A DNA stretch of 64,000 bases from an uncultured Pelagibacteraceae bacterium (GCA_902518595.1 CABYGR010000002.1:1-64000), one strand, 5' to 3'. Shown: positions 53,663 through 63,519, counted from the first letter of the stretch. The notes: generated by a model not told the origin, from the sequence alone. Numbers and translations are program-made.

Positions 53663-54244
53663 ATGAAAATTTATCAAATAGATTCTAGTGCAAGAAAAAA
53701 AGGTTCAACTTCTAGAGAACTAGCTAAGAAACTCTTAAATAAGATTAAAAAACCAGGCGATGAAGTAACTTATAGAGATTTAGATGATGAAATGCTTTTT
53801 GTGAGTGGATTAACTGAGTCTGGAATGAAAATTGATGAAGCCGATCAAACTGAATATCACAAGAAAATGTTTGAATTATCCAACAAGTTAGTAAATGAAA
53901 TTAAAGAAAGTGATATTATAATAATTTCAGCACCAATTTATAATTATGGTCCACCTGCAACTCTTAAGGCTTGGTCAGATTTAGTGGCAAGAGTAGGTGA
54001 AACTTTCAAATTCAAACCAAATGGAAGAAGAGAGGGATTGTTAAAAAATAAAAGAGCCTATCTAGTAATAACTTCAGGAGGAACCAAATTAAATAGTAAC
54101 GAAGATTTTTTAACTCCTTGGTTAAAATTTATCTTAAACTTTTTTGGTATAGAAAGAGTTGACGTTGTAAGTGCTGACCAAATGGCATTAAATTATGATA
54201 AATCAATTAAAGATGCAGAAAAACAAATTGAAAATATTTCTTAA
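53663..54244 (+). CDS. azoR: FMN-dependent NADH-azoreductase family protein
   Basis: Flavodoxin-like; SSARKKGSTSRELAKKLL; ISAPIYNYGPPATLKAWSD. Confidence 0.87.
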   Translation: MKIYQIDSSARKKGSTSRELAKKLLNKIKKPGDEVTYRDLDDEMLFVSGLTESGMKIDEADQTEYHKKMFELSNKLVNEIKESDIIIISAPIYNYGPPATLKAWSDLVARVGETFKFKPNGRREGLLKNKRAYLVITSGGTKLNSNEDFLTPWLKFILNFFGIERVDVVSADQMALNYDKSIKDAEKQIENIS

Positions 54245-54304
54245 ATATTAAATTTATTTAAAATTAAGCTTTAATCAATAGGAATAAAATAGTATTAGTC
54301 CACT

Positions 54305-55111
54305 GTGCTAATGTCAAAATCTATTAATTACAAAGCTTATTCTAAATTTATTGAAAATTTAGCAAAAAAAATGACTAAATTTTATTATTCAAAATTGAAT
54401 AAGCCTTTTAAAACATCAAATAAATTAAAGGGAAAAGGATATGATCCAGTGACAACTGCTGATAAAGCATTTGAAAAATTTATTAGAAAAGAAATTAAAA
54501 ATAAATACCCTGATCATCAAGTGATAGGTGAAGAATTTGGCCATAAAAAATCTAAAAGTGATTATTCTTGGGTTATTGATCCGATTGATGGAACAAGATC
54601 ATTTGTTATAGGCAATCCTACATGGAGTAATTTGATATCTCTAAATTACAAAGGTAATCCAGTTGTAGGTCTTGCAAATTTTCCAATTCTTAAAAAATAC
54701 TATTTTAATACTTCCATAAATTCAGCATATGTTTCAGAAAATGGAAAAAAAAGAAGAATAAAGATTAATAGTAAGGCAACTTTTTCAAATATGAAATTGT
54801 CAGCTGCTTTTCACGGTAGTTTATCTCTAAATCAGCAAAAAAAAATACCCCAAATATTAAAACGAATGCAATTTCCTTGCTCAGATGCTCTAAGTTATTC
54901 TCATTTCACAGAAGGTAAACTTGATATTGTTATCCAATGTGGAAATAAAATTTGGGATATCCACGCTTTGATTCCAATAATTAGAGCTGCAGGAGGTATA
55001 GTTACGACTTGGAAAAATGATGATGCTAAAAAGGCAGGAAATATAATTTGCTCAGCAAATAAAATACTCCACAACAAAATGCTTAAAATTTTAAAACCTG
55101 TATCTAAGTAG
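54305..55111 (+). CDS. hisN: Inositol monophosphatase family/histidinol-phosphatase
   Basis: DPVTTADKAFEKFIR; VIGEEFG; WVIDPIDGTRSFVIG; KIWDIHALIPIIRAAGG. Confidence 0.87.
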   Translation: MLMSKSINYKAYSKFIENLAKKMTKFYYSKLNKPFKTSNKLKGKGYDPVTTADKAFEKFIRKEIKNKYPDHQVIGEEFGHKKSKSDYSWVIDPIDGTRSFVIGNPTWSNLISLNYKGNPVVGLANFPILKKYYFNTSINSAYVSENGKKRRIKINSKATFSNMKLSAAFHGSLSLNQQKKIPQILKRMQFPCSDALSYSHFTEGKLDIVIQCGNKIWDIHALIPIIRAAGGIVTTWKNDDAKKAGNIICSANKILHNKMLKILKPVSK

Positions 55112-55439
55112 TTTTTCCAAGCAGGTTGACTATTAACACTCCTGAAATTATTAAAATTAGACCAATGATAGTATAAAGATCTGGCATTTGATTAAATTTA
55201 AATATTCCTACAATTGTCGTAGCTATTATACATAGGCCTGCAAACGAAGCATAAGTGATGCCAACAGGAATAGTTTTCATTACAATAGACAATGTAAACA
55301 TACAGCCAACTATTGTTATTGCTGTTAAAAGACTTGGTATTAACGATGTAAAACCATCTGCACTTTTGGCAAAACCGTTTGCTGCAGTACCTAAAATAAC
55401 TGCAAATATAAGAACAATGTATGCAATTATATTACTCAC
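55104..55439 (-). CDS. Small multidrug resistance (SMR)-family membrane protein
   Basis: Four-TM; SMR-like IPVGITYASFAGLCIIATTIVGIFKF...SGVLIVNLLGKTT; TM1 Glu replaced by Val. Confidence 0.85.
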   Translation of the reverse strand: MSNIIAYIVLIFAVILGTAANGFAKSADGFTSLIPSLLTAITIVGCMFTLSIVMKTIPVGITYASFAGLCIIATTIVGIFKFNQMPDLYTIIGLILIISGVLIVNLLGKTT

Positions 55440-55455
55440 GATTTAAAGAATATTC

Positions 55456-55677
55456 TTATTTAGTAATTTTATCTACAAATTTTTGCATGATAGGAGCTAC
55501 TATTGTTGTTGCTATCAATGCAACTGGTAAGCTTACAGACCAAGCTTTAAAAAATCTTTTATAATAAAGATTATCGTAACCAGTATTTATATATGTAATT
55601 ATAAGTGTCATGAGTAAACTCATACCCAGACCCATAAAAAATATAAATAATAAATTAGAATATTTTTTAGGAAACAT
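55456..55677 (-). CDS. DUF2798-like small membrane protein
   Basis: Two hydrophobic segments; FFMGLGMSLLMTLIITYINTG...FFKAWSVSLPVALI. Confidence 0.75.
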   Translation of the reverse strand: MFPKKYSNLLFIFFMGLGMSLLMTLIITYINTGYDNLYYKRFFKAWSVSLPVALIATTIVAPIMQKFVDKITK

Positions 55678-55682
55678 TATTA

Positions 55683-56234
55683 TTATATACTCTCTTTTTT
55701 TATTTGTATTTGAAGTTTTTCAATCATAATTAAAGGTGATTTCATATTAGGATGAATTTTGTGTGCTTCAATATAACTATTAATTGCTTTTTGATAATTT
55801 TTTAAAGCAGTTTGTACTAAACCCTGACCTGATAAAGCGCCAAAATGTCTATTTTCGATTTCAAGAACTTTATCTATATCTGCTTGGGATAATTCATATT
55901 CTCCCATTAAATAAAGGACAGTAGCACGTTTGTTCCACGCTTCAGCCCACTTTGAGTCCATTTCAATTGTTTTTGTAAACGTTTCGTAAGCTGTTTTAAG
56001 ATTATTTTGAGACATGTAAAAAGACCCGTCTGCCAAAAGAGCTGTTAAACTATTTTCTGAAGGATGAGTAGTCCATAGTTCCCATATCTTAGACTCAATT
56101 TCCTTAGATTCTTGATAATTAGTTGTACTTTTTAGTTGATCAAATAATTTATCAATTTGGTTTTGATGATTACTATCAGCGTAAGAAAAAAAAGAATAAG
56201 TAAAAAAAACAGTAATAATAAATATTTTTTTCAC
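55683..56234 (-). CDS. Exported TPR protein
   Basis: Signal-like N-terminus; TPR-like AWNKRATVLYLMGEYELSQADIDKVLEIE. Confidence 0.85.
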   Translation of the reverse strand: MKKIFIITVFFTYSFFSYADSNHQNQIDKLFDQLKSTTNYQESKEIESKIWELWTTHPSENSLTALLADGSFYMSQNNLKTAYETFTKTIEMDSKWAEAWNKRATVLYLMGEYELSQADIDKVLEIENRHFGALSGQGLVQTALKNYQKAINSYIEAHKIHPNMKSPLIMIEKLQIQIKKESI

Positions 56235-56567
56235 TTATTTAGAAAGTTTTGTAGCTCCTGTTTCTTGATATACTACCTTTCCATCTTTAAATTTATAATA
56301 AGTCATAACAGCTTCTTTATTACCATCATTAAAAGTTACCATAGAATGTTCGAAACCAATTTCATCATTTTCAAAAAGTACTCTTAAATTATTTTTTTTA
56401 ACATCTTTCATACCAACCCAACCAACTACATCTTTCTTAGTTAAGCTTTTACCAGATGAATGCATCAAAAATTGATAGTCATCATGTATTAATTCTTCTG
56501 CTCCAGCGGTATCACCCTCATTTACAATTTTTGACATTTTTTCTATTATTGACATTATTCTCCCCAC
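56235..56567 (-). CDS. NTF2/SnoaL-like protein
   Basis: VNEGDTAGAEELIHDDYQFLMHSSGKSLTKKDVVGW; fold-level resemblance. Confidence 0.7.
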   Translation of the reverse strand: MGRIMSIIEKMSKIVNEGDTAGAEELIHDDYQFLMHSSGKSLTKKDVVGWVGMKDVKKNNLRVLFENDEIGFEHSMVTFNDGNKEAVMTYYKFKDGKVVYQETGATKLSK

Positions 56568-56905
56568 ATTCCGTGAAACTCATAAACTACAGCTGGTTTA
56601 TCTCCTACTACCCATCCATCATGTCCAGGCTGAATAGAATATGCGTCTCCAGCTTTATAAGTTATTTCAGTTCCATCATTATGTTTTGCACAAACAGCTC
56701 CTGAAACAATTACACCAAGATGTGTTGCCTGACAGCTATCACCCCCGACTGTTGGTTTAATATCTTTTGACCATTTCCATCCAGGCTGTAGAGTAAGTTT
56801 CATTACCCTTTGGTTTCCAACTTTTACAGCTTCTATTTTTGCATTATTAAAATTATCATTAACTTCGTCTGCTTTTTCGAAAGATTTAACTTCTACTCCT
56901 GCCAT
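56555..56905 (-). CDS. Cupin-domain protein
   Basis: LQPGWKWSKDIKP...THLGVIVSGAVCAKHNDGTEITYKAGDAYSIQPGHDGWVVGD. Confidence 0.82.
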   Translation of the reverse strand: MAGVEVKSFEKADEVNDNFNNAKIEAVKVGNQRVMKLTLQPGWKWSKDIKPTVGGDSCQATHLGVIVSGAVCAKHNDGTEITYKAGDAYSIQPGHDGWVVGDKPAVVYEFHGMWGE

Positions 56906-56920
56906 AACCTCTCCTTTTAT

Positions 56921-57337
56921 TTAGACGTATATTTTATCAGCTAAACCGTAACAAAGTACAGCACTTAAAATGGTTAAAACTAATGGAGCATAGATTGCTT
57001 CATCAGAAGTTTTATCAGTATGTCCAAGTTTATTTATTTTTGTACTATAAAAACCAACTATAAATGCTGATAAGTTTTGCAAGAATATTAGATTAAAGAA
57101 AGCCCAAGTAGCCTCTAAACCATTTGGCCTGATGAAACCCACATAAATTGCCATTACAGTTGATCCAATAAATATAGATCCAAAAAATCTTACAATCCCA
57201 GCACCTGTATTATGCATTCCATATTGATTTAAAAAAGATTGTGTTTGAAAAACACATCTAAACCCATAGTAAGCAAAGCCTATAAAGTGTATTAGAAATA
57301 CAACTAAATAAATTATTCCATTAAATTTTTCTATCAT
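56921..57337 (-). CDS. Uncharacterised integral membrane protein (about 4 TM)
   Basis: ORF with multiple hydrophobic helices, tightly packed in operon. Confidence 0.75.
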   Translation of the reverse strand: MIEKFNGIIYLVVFLIHFIGFAYYGFRCVFQTQSFLNQYGMHNTGAGIVRFFGSIFIGSTVMAIYVGFIRPNGLEATWAFFNLIFLQNLSAFIVGFYSTKINKLGHTDKTSDEAIYAPLVLTILSAVLCYGLADKIYV

Positions 57338-57349
57338 ATCTTAAATTCC

Positions 57350-57658
57350 TTAACTAAATATTGGCCTAATCTCATCTTCAATAGTACCTTCTATTGCAAC
57401 TTCTTTCAATTGCTCTAAATGTTTTATATATTCAGGATCTGCAGACATTTTAGCGTCAGCATCATTATCACCTTCAAACATAGGTCCTATTAAAGTTTCT
57501 CTTATTGTTCTCGGGTCTCCACCCATTTGAAAAGAAAAGTAGACATCATGATTAGGATAATATTTTTTTCTAACTGCAGCTAGACCTTTTCCAATTTCCA
57601 TAGCTTTTCCCAGGCCATCATCTTTTACTCTCATTGTTCTTGTATAAATCACTTTCAT
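57350..57658 (-). CDS. Uncharacterised small protein, possible dimeric alpha/beta-barrel fold
   Basis: ORF in tight operon; MKVIYTRTMRVKDDGLGKAMEIGKGLAAVRKKYYPNHDVYFSFQMGGDPRTI; fold is inference. Confidence 0.65.
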   Translation of the reverse strand: MKVIYTRTMRVKDDGLGKAMEIGKGLAAVRKKYYPNHDVYFSFQMGGDPRTIRETLIGPMFEGDNDADAKMSADPEYIKHLEQLKEVAIEGTIEDEIRPIFS

Positions 57659-57690
57659 ATTTAACCTTCCTTTTTTTTATTAATCTTTAC

Positions 57691-57975
57691 TTATTTAACT
57701 TTTGTTAAATCATAGATTGAATAGCTATCTAAAACAGCATCCATGATAGGTTTTGATACTTCAGTTCCTTCAATAAATTTGTGTAACGCAGGTTCATCAG
57801 TACAAAATATTTTGAACATTACAGTACTTTTATCTGGTGTTACCGTTCCAATAGTTTTTTCTACTACTGCAACTTTAGCTCTTTCTGCTAAACCTTCTGG
57901 TGATTGCATAAATCCCATAAATTTTTCAAACATACCTTCTTTTAATTTAGCCACTACCAACATTTCTTTTTCCAT
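57691..57975 (-). CDS. Uncharacterised small protein, possible ABM-like dimeric alpha/beta-barrel fold
   Basis: ORF in tight operon; MLVVAKLKEGMFEKFMGFMQSPEGLAER; fold is inference. Confidence 0.65.
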   Translation of the reverse strand: MEKEMLVVAKLKEGMFEKFMGFMQSPEGLAERAKVAVVEKTIGTVTPDKSTVMFKIFCTDEPALHKFIEGTEVSKPIMDAVLDSYSIYDLTKVK

Positions 57976-57992
57976 TTTTTCCTCCTTGTTTG

Positions 57993-58367
57993 TTAATATA
58001 TTCCTGACTCTGCTATTTTCTTAATTTCATCTTTAGATCCAGAAATTAATTTAAAGATAAAATTATCACATTCTTTGGTTGTTTCTTCTTCGTATGGTTT
58101 ACCGTAACGAATATCGACAACTTTTAATAATTCTTTATTGAGTTTTTCTTCCTCAACACCTTCTTTTAGCAAATAAGAACTTAAAAACTTTTTAGCTGCG
58201 AATGAGTGCACAATCTTTTCTAATTTAAGCTCTCCTTGGGGTATCATACTATTAGCATAGTAAATTCCAGTGCATTCTATAGTTTTAGATTTATCGCTAT
58301 CATTTATACCTGCAAAAGTAACGCCACTAATGATTGTAAAGAATAAAACCATTAAAATTTTTTTCAT
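57993..58367 (-). CDS. Exported hypothetical protein, paralogue of the adjacent ORF
   Basis: Signal peptide; INDSDKSKTIECTGIYYANSMIPQGE aligns with neighbour. Confidence 0.75.
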   Translation of the reverse strand: MKKILMVLFFTIISGVTFAGINDSDKSKTIECTGIYYANSMIPQGELKLEKIVHSFAAKKFLSSYLLKEGVEEEKLNKELLKVVDIRYGKPYEEETTKECDNFIFKLISGSKDEIKKIAESGIY

Positions 58368-58369
58368 TA

Positions 58370-58741
58370 CTAATATAATGTTTGGATTACTTTTTTTACT
58401 CTCTCAGCTCCATTAGGAATTAAAGCTTCTACAAATGAATGACACTGATCAGTTTTAGCTTTGTCATATTTTGAGCCATAATGTTTATCTACTGCTTTAT
58501 TAACTCCTTCATCCCAATCTTTTTCAGGAATACCAACTTCAAGAGCATATGCTTTAAGGACTTTCACAGTTGATATAGATTTTTCTTTCATTTTGTACTC
58601 AAATTCTTCACCAGGCGGAAGAAAGTAGTTTGCCATATAGATCCCAGTACAATCCCATGCTTTAGCTTTATCTCCATCACTCATTTCGGCATGAACAGAA
58701 GTGAAAACAAAAAAAGAAATAATTAAAATAATTTTTTTCAT
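58370..58741 (-). CDS. Exported hypothetical protein, paralogue of the adjacent ORF
   Basis: Signal peptide; MSDGDKAKAWDCTGIYMANYFLPPGE; two conserved Cys. Confidence 0.75.
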   Translation of the reverse strand: MKKIILIISFFVFTSVHAEMSDGDKAKAWDCTGIYMANYFLPPGEEFEYKMKEKSISTVKVLKAYALEVGIPEKDWDEGVNKAVDKHYGSKYDKAKTDQCHSFVEALIPNGAERVKKVIQTLY

Positions 58742-58808
58742 AAGTGTATGTGTTAATTAATATTATTCTAAAAATGTAACGATTTTATTACATTGCTGGT
58801 ATGCGATA

Positions 58809-59810
58809 TTATAACCAGCTAGGAACAGGTAGGTTTTTTTCCTCTAAAAAAGATTTATTAAACATCTTGGAGTTGTACTTGTCAGATTTGTCACAGAGTA
58901 TAGTTACAATAGTTTTTCCTGGACCTAACTCTTTTCCAAGTCTAATTGCTCCTGCAATATTAATTCCACAGCTTGTACCTAAGCTTAATCCCTCATTTTG
59001 AATTAAATCATAAAGAATAGGAAGAGCTTCATGATCATCAATTGAGAAAGCACCATCAATTTTTGCATTTTCAAAATTTTTGGTAATTCTACTAGAGCCA
59101 ATTCCTTCAGTAATTGAGTTTCCTTCTGATTTTAATTCACCACTCTTTATATAGTTATAAAGAGCTGAACCTTTGGGATCAGATAAATAAATCTTTATAT
59201 CTTTATTCTTTTCTTTGAGAGCATTACTAACTCCTGAAATTGTTCCACCTGTTCCTGATGAACAAACAAACCCATCAATCTTGCCCTCAGTTTGTTCCCA
59301 AACTTCTTTTCCAGTTCCTTCATAATGACCTTTAGCATTAGCGGTGTTATCGAATTGATTAGCCCATATTACTCCATTATTATTAGTAGGGCTTAGCTCA
59401 TCAGCTAATCTAGCAGCAACTTTTACATAATTGCCATCATCTTTATAAGGCTTTGCTGGAACTAACCTTAGTTCTGCACCTAAGTTTCTTAAAGTATCTT
59501 TTTTCTCTTGAGTTTGATTATCATTCATTACAATAATTGTTTTATAACCAAGTGAATTACCTAACAAACCTAATCCAATACCTGTGTTACCCGCTGTACC
59601 CTCAACAACAATACCACCTTTAGAAATCAATTTTTTTTCTTGAGCATCTTTAATTAAAGCAAGAGCAGCTCGATCTTTCACAGATCCACCTGGATTTAAA
59701 AATTCAGCTTTTCCATAAATATTACATCCTGTAATCTCAGACGCTGCTTTTAATTTTATTAGAGGGGTATTACCAATCGAGTCAATAAAATCATTTCTAA
59801 TATTTGTCAT
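58809..59810 (-). CDS. cysK: Cysteine synthase A
   Basis: IGNTPLIKL; NPGGSVKDRAAL; GTAGNTGIGLG; SSGTGGTISGV. Confidence 0.93.
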   Translation of the reverse strand: MTNIRNDFIDSIGNTPLIKLKAASEITGCNIYGKAEFLNPGGSVKDRAALALIKDAQEKKLISKGGIVVEGTAGNTGIGLGLLGNSLGYKTIIVMNDNQTQEKKDTLRNLGAELRLVPAKPYKDDGNYVKVAARLADELSPTNNNGVIWANQFDNTANAKGHYEGTGKEVWEQTEGKIDGFVCSSGTGGTISGVSNALKEKNKDIKIYLSDPKGSALYNYIKSGELKSEGNSITEGIGSSRITKNFENAKIDGAFSIDDHEALPILYDLIQNEGLSLGTSCGINIAGAIRLGKELGPGKTIVTILCDKSDKYNSKMFNKSFLEEKNLPVPSWL

Positions 59811-60379
59811 TATTCTTTTTCTTCATCAGTAACAGCATAAGGTTTAAATCCTTTTGATGCATCCCCAACTTTTTTTGCGGGAATACCTGCCATAATAGAC
59901 TTTTCTGTTACATTTTTAGTTACTACTGAATTAGATCCTATTAAAGAATTTTTACCTATTGTTATAGGACCTAATATTTGAGCACCTGAGCCGACTACAA
60001 CATTATCCTCTAAAGTCGGATGCCTTTTCATATCTCTTTGGTCATTTGAATTAATGCTTGGTGCAATTCCACCTAAGGTAACATTATGATAGATAGTCAC
60101 ATTGTCACCAATTTTAGATGTTTCTCCAATTACCACTCCCATACCATGATCGATAAAAAAATTTTTTCCTATTTTTGCCTTAGGATGAATTTCTATTCCA
60201 GTTAAAAATCTTGAGAATTGAGAAATTATTCTAGCAATCAAATCAAATTTAGCTAAAGAGAAGAAATGAGCGATCTTATGAAAAAAAATAGCTTTCACCC
60301 CTGGATAAGTTAAAATTAAACTTAACTTAGATTTTGCCGCAGGATCTCTGTCAATTATAGATTGCAAATAATCATTCAT
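59810..60379 (-). CDS. cysE: Serine O-acetyltransferase
   Basis: Left-handed beta-helix hexapeptides; [29 protein letters not shown]. Confidence 0.94.
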   Translation of the reverse strand: MNDYLQSIIDRDPAAKSKLSLILTYPGVKAIFFHKIAHFFSLAKFDLIARIISQFSRFLTGIEIHPKAKIGKNFFIDHGMGVVIGETSKIGDNVTIYHNVTLGGIAPSINSNDQRDMKRHPTLEDNVVVGSGAQILGPITIGKNSLIGSNSVVTKNVTEKSIMAGIPAKKVGDASKGFKPYAVTDEEKE

Positions 60380-60450
60380 AATATTTGTTAGCTTGATATA
60401 AAATTATGAGAGATATATAATTATTAAATTCAGAATTAAAAGGAGATATT

Positions 60451-60861
60451 ATGTATAAAAATACTAATTGTTTTCACCTTGCAATACCTTGTGGTGATTT
60501 AGAAACAGCTAAAAAATTTTACAGTGAGACTTTAGGCTGTCGTCTTGATAACTCGGCTCAAGAATGGGCTGATGTAGATTTTTGGGGAAATGAATTAACT
60601 CTTCATGCCAGTAAACATAAATTAGATAACGAAAGACATGATGTTGATATGGGAAATGTTTCTGTTCCTCATTTTGGAGTCCACTTATCGAGAAAAGACT
60701 TTGATACTTTAAAAAATAGATTAAAAAAAAATGGTCATAAATATTACGATGAGCCATATTTAAGATTTAAAGGTACTAAATATGAACAAGAAACATTTTT
60801 TGTTAAAGATCCTAATGAAAATGTTTTAGAGATAAAAACATTGACTGCTAATCCAGAATAA
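60451..60861 (+). CDS. VOC (glyoxalase/dioxygenase) family protein
   Basis: FHLAIPCGDLETAKKFYSETLGC; FFVKDPNENVLEIKT. Confidence 0.9.
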   Translation: MYKNTNCFHLAIPCGDLETAKKFYSETLGCRLDNSAQEWADVDFWGNELTLHASKHKLDNERHDVDMGNVSVPHFGVHLSRKDFDTLKNRLKKNGHKYYDEPYLRFKGTKYEQETFFVKDPNENVLEIKTLTANPE

Positions 60862-60864
60862 TTA

Positions 60865-62346
60865 ATGGCTACTAACTATAAAGCCATTGCAAAAAAACTT
60901 AAGTTTGAAGGAAGAGCTTTTATAAATGGTAAATATGTTAATGCAATTGATGGTAATAAATTTGAATCAATAAATCCTGCAACAGGAGAAAAACTTTGCA
61001 CTGTTGCAAAATGTAATCATAAAGATGTAGATTTAGCTGTTAAAGTTTCTAGAAAAGTTTTTGATAGCGGAATTTGGTCAAGATCCTCTCCTGAGCATAG
61101 AAAGGAAGTTCTTTTAAAATTAGCTGAATTATTGAGAAAAAATGGAATTGAAAATTCTGTTTTAGAATGTGTTGATACAGGAAAATTAATTACTGATTGT
61201 TTAAATGAAGTTGCAAATGATGCACCAATGCACTTTCAATGGTATGGAGAATTAATTGATAAAGTTTTTGGCAAAGTAGGACCAACAGAACCCTCTATTA
61301 CAAGTTTAATAGTTAAAGAACCAATAGGTGTTGTTGCAGGTATTGTACCTTGGAACTTCCCTTTAATGATGGCAGTTTGGAAAATGGCACCTGCATTAGC
61401 AGCTGGATGTTCAGTCATTATTAAACCAGCAGAAGATACTCCGTTAACTGCAATCCGAATTGGAAAGATTGCTCAAGAAGCAGGAATTCCAGATGGTGTA
61501 TTAAATGTTCTTCCAGGTTATGGAGATGTTGGCGAAGCTTTAGGTAGACATAATGGTGTAGATGCCGTTTCATTTACGGGTTCAACGGAAGTAGGTGGTT
61601 ATTTTTTAAAGTATTCAAGTGAAAGTAATTTAAAACCTGTTGCGTTAGAGATGGGTGGTAAAAGTCCATTTATAGTTTTAGAAGATGCTAAAATTAATGA
61701 TGACTTAATTGATAATGCAATAAATTCTGCTTTTTGGAATGGTGGTCAAAACTGTTCGGCAAACATGAGGCAGATAATTCATTCAAAAGTAAAAGATGAA
61801 TTTTTAGACAAAGTTTCAAAAAAAGTTAAAAAATTAAAAGTTGGTGATCCATTAGATTTAAAATCAAATATGGGATCTATGATTTCAAAAGGTCATTTAC
61901 AAACAGTTGATGGATATATTCAAAAAGGAATAGATGAAGGTGCAAAACTTTTATCAGGTGGAGTTTCAAATAATGATCAAAAAGGTTTTTTTGCAAAACC
62001 TACTTTATTTGATGGATTAAAAGAAAAGATGACCATTGCTCAAGAAGAAATTTTTGGACCTGTTCTTGGCATCTTAACAGTTAAAAGTGATGAAGAAGCG
62101 TTAAAAGTTGCAAGCAATTCAAAATATGGATTACATGCAAGTGTATTTACTCAAGATATTAATAGAGCATTTCATCTGGCCAAAAGTTTACCATGCGGAA
62201 CAGTTTCAGTGAATACTTTCTCAGAAGGAGATATAAAAACTCCATTTGGTGGATATAAGCAATCTGGATCTCTATCAAGAGATCAGGGTACTGAGGCTCT
62301 TAATTCATTTCTTCAAACAAAAACAATTTGGATTAGTCATTCTTAA
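60865..62346 (+). CDS. Aldehyde dehydrogenase
   Basis: GIVPWNFPLMMAVWKMAPALAAGCSVIIKPAEDTPL; VALEMGGKSPFIVLEDA; NGGQNCSANMR. Confidence 0.94.
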   Translation: MATNYKAIAKKLKFEGRAFINGKYVNAIDGNKFESINPATGEKLCTVAKCNHKDVDLAVKVSRKVFDSGIWSRSSPEHRKEVLLKLAELLRKNGIENSVLECVDTGKLITDCLNEVANDAPMHFQWYGELIDKVFGKVGPTEPSITSLIVKEPIGVVAGIVPWNFPLMMAVWKMAPALAAGCSVIIKPAEDTPLTAIRIGKIAQEAGIPDGVLNVLPGYGDVGEALGRHNGVDAVSFTGSTEVGGYFLKYSSESNLKPVALEMGGKSPFIVLEDAKINDDLIDNAINSAFWNGGQNCSANMRQIIHSKVKDEFLDKVSKKVKKLKVGDPLDLKSNMGSMISKGHLQTVDGYIQKGIDEGAKLLSGGVSNNDQKGFFAKPTLFDGLKEKMTIAQEEIFGPVLGILTVKSDEEALKVASNSKYGLHASVFTQDINRAFHLAKSLPCGTVSVNTFSEGDIKTPFGGYKQSGSLSRDQGTEALNSFLQTKTIWISHS

Positions 62347-62469
62347 AAACTACTTAATGAGTTTATTGGACATTTTTCATACTAGATAACCCAAATTGGG
62401 CGTCTATTTCCTTTGACTCACTTTAATCATTCGAGTTAGACTTAATTTATAAATTAATTAGGAGATATA

Positions 62470-63519
62470 ATGAAAATAATAAACATTAAAACAATTTGTA
62501 GAACACTACTCAAAGTGTTTGCAATCGCTTTCTTTGCTCAAGCAGCCTATGCAGAGGTAACTCTTAAGCTTGGGACTACTGGTAGATTAGGTATGCCGAT
62601 CGGTGATGCAATTGATCAAGCATTGATTCCTGCGTTGGCAAAAGCTTCTGGTGGTAAAATGAAAATCGAACCACATTATCAAAAAAGTTTGTGTGCTGAA
62701 CAGAAATGTGGTGAACAAGCCAATCAAGGGCTTATAGCTTTATGGACAAGTTCTACTGCAAACTATGGTAATTTTGGATCAGAGTTGGCAATTTTTGATT
62801 TGCCTTTCATTTTCAAATCTCTCGAAGATGCGAAAAGAATATCAGATGAATGGTTAGCTGAAAGGCAGTGTAAATTAGCACTTGAGAATGCAGGTCATAT
62901 TTGTCTTTCTGTATATTCAAGTGGTGGATTCAGGCAGCTTGGAAATGCAACAAAACCAATTCGTGTTCCAAGTGATATGAAGGGACTGAAGTGGCGTACT
63001 ACAAAGAGTCCAGTTGAGTTCATGCTAGTTAAAAATTGGGGTGCAACTCCAACTCCTTATGACTGGAGCCAGTTATACTCAGGCCTACAGTCGGGTGTAG
63101 TTGAAGGTCAGTATGTTGCTAGTCCTTGGCAGCACGTAGCAAAACTTCATGAAGTTGCGAAGTATTTCACTGAGATCGGAGGAATGTGGTCAGGAAACAT
63201 TTTAGCTATGGATGCAAAGCAGTATAATGCATTGTCTGATCAGCAGAGAAAATGGTTACACAAGGCAGCTGATGCTTATGGAGAAAAAGTAAATGAGTTG
63301 GATAACGCTTGGATTAAGAATGGTGAAGATGCAATTAAAGCATCCGCAAAAGAGTGGTATGTACCAACTGATGCTGAAATGACTAAATGGAGAGCAGGTG
63401 CAATTGGTGCCTGGTTAGATGCTAAAGGTACTTTTGAACCAGAGATAGCTAAAAGAGTGCTTCTAGAACAAGGAATGGATGGATTTGTAGCTCAGTTAGA
63501 GAAAGCTGGGGCTCTTTAA
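62470..63519 (+). CDS. TRAP transporter solute-binding protein (DctP family)
   Basis: Signal peptide; MKGLKWRTTKSPVEFMLVKNWGATPTPYDWSQLYSGLQSGVVEGQ. Confidence 0.9.
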   Translation: MKIINIKTICRTLLKVFAIAFFAQAAYAEVTLKLGTTGRLGMPIGDAIDQALIPALAKASGGKMKIEPHYQKSLCAEQKCGEQANQGLIALWTSSTANYGNFGSELAIFDLPFIFKSLEDAKRISDEWLAERQCKLALENAGHICLSVYSSGGFRQLGNATKPIRVPSDMKGLKWRTTKSPVEFMLVKNWGATPTPYDWSQLYSGLQSGVVEGQYVASPWQHVAKLHEVAKYFTEIGGMWSGNILAMDAKQYNALSDQQRKWLHKAADAYGEKVNELDNAWIKNGEDAIKASAKEWYVPTDAEMTKWRAGAIGAWLDAKGTFEPEIAKRVLLEQGMDGFVAQLEKAGAL

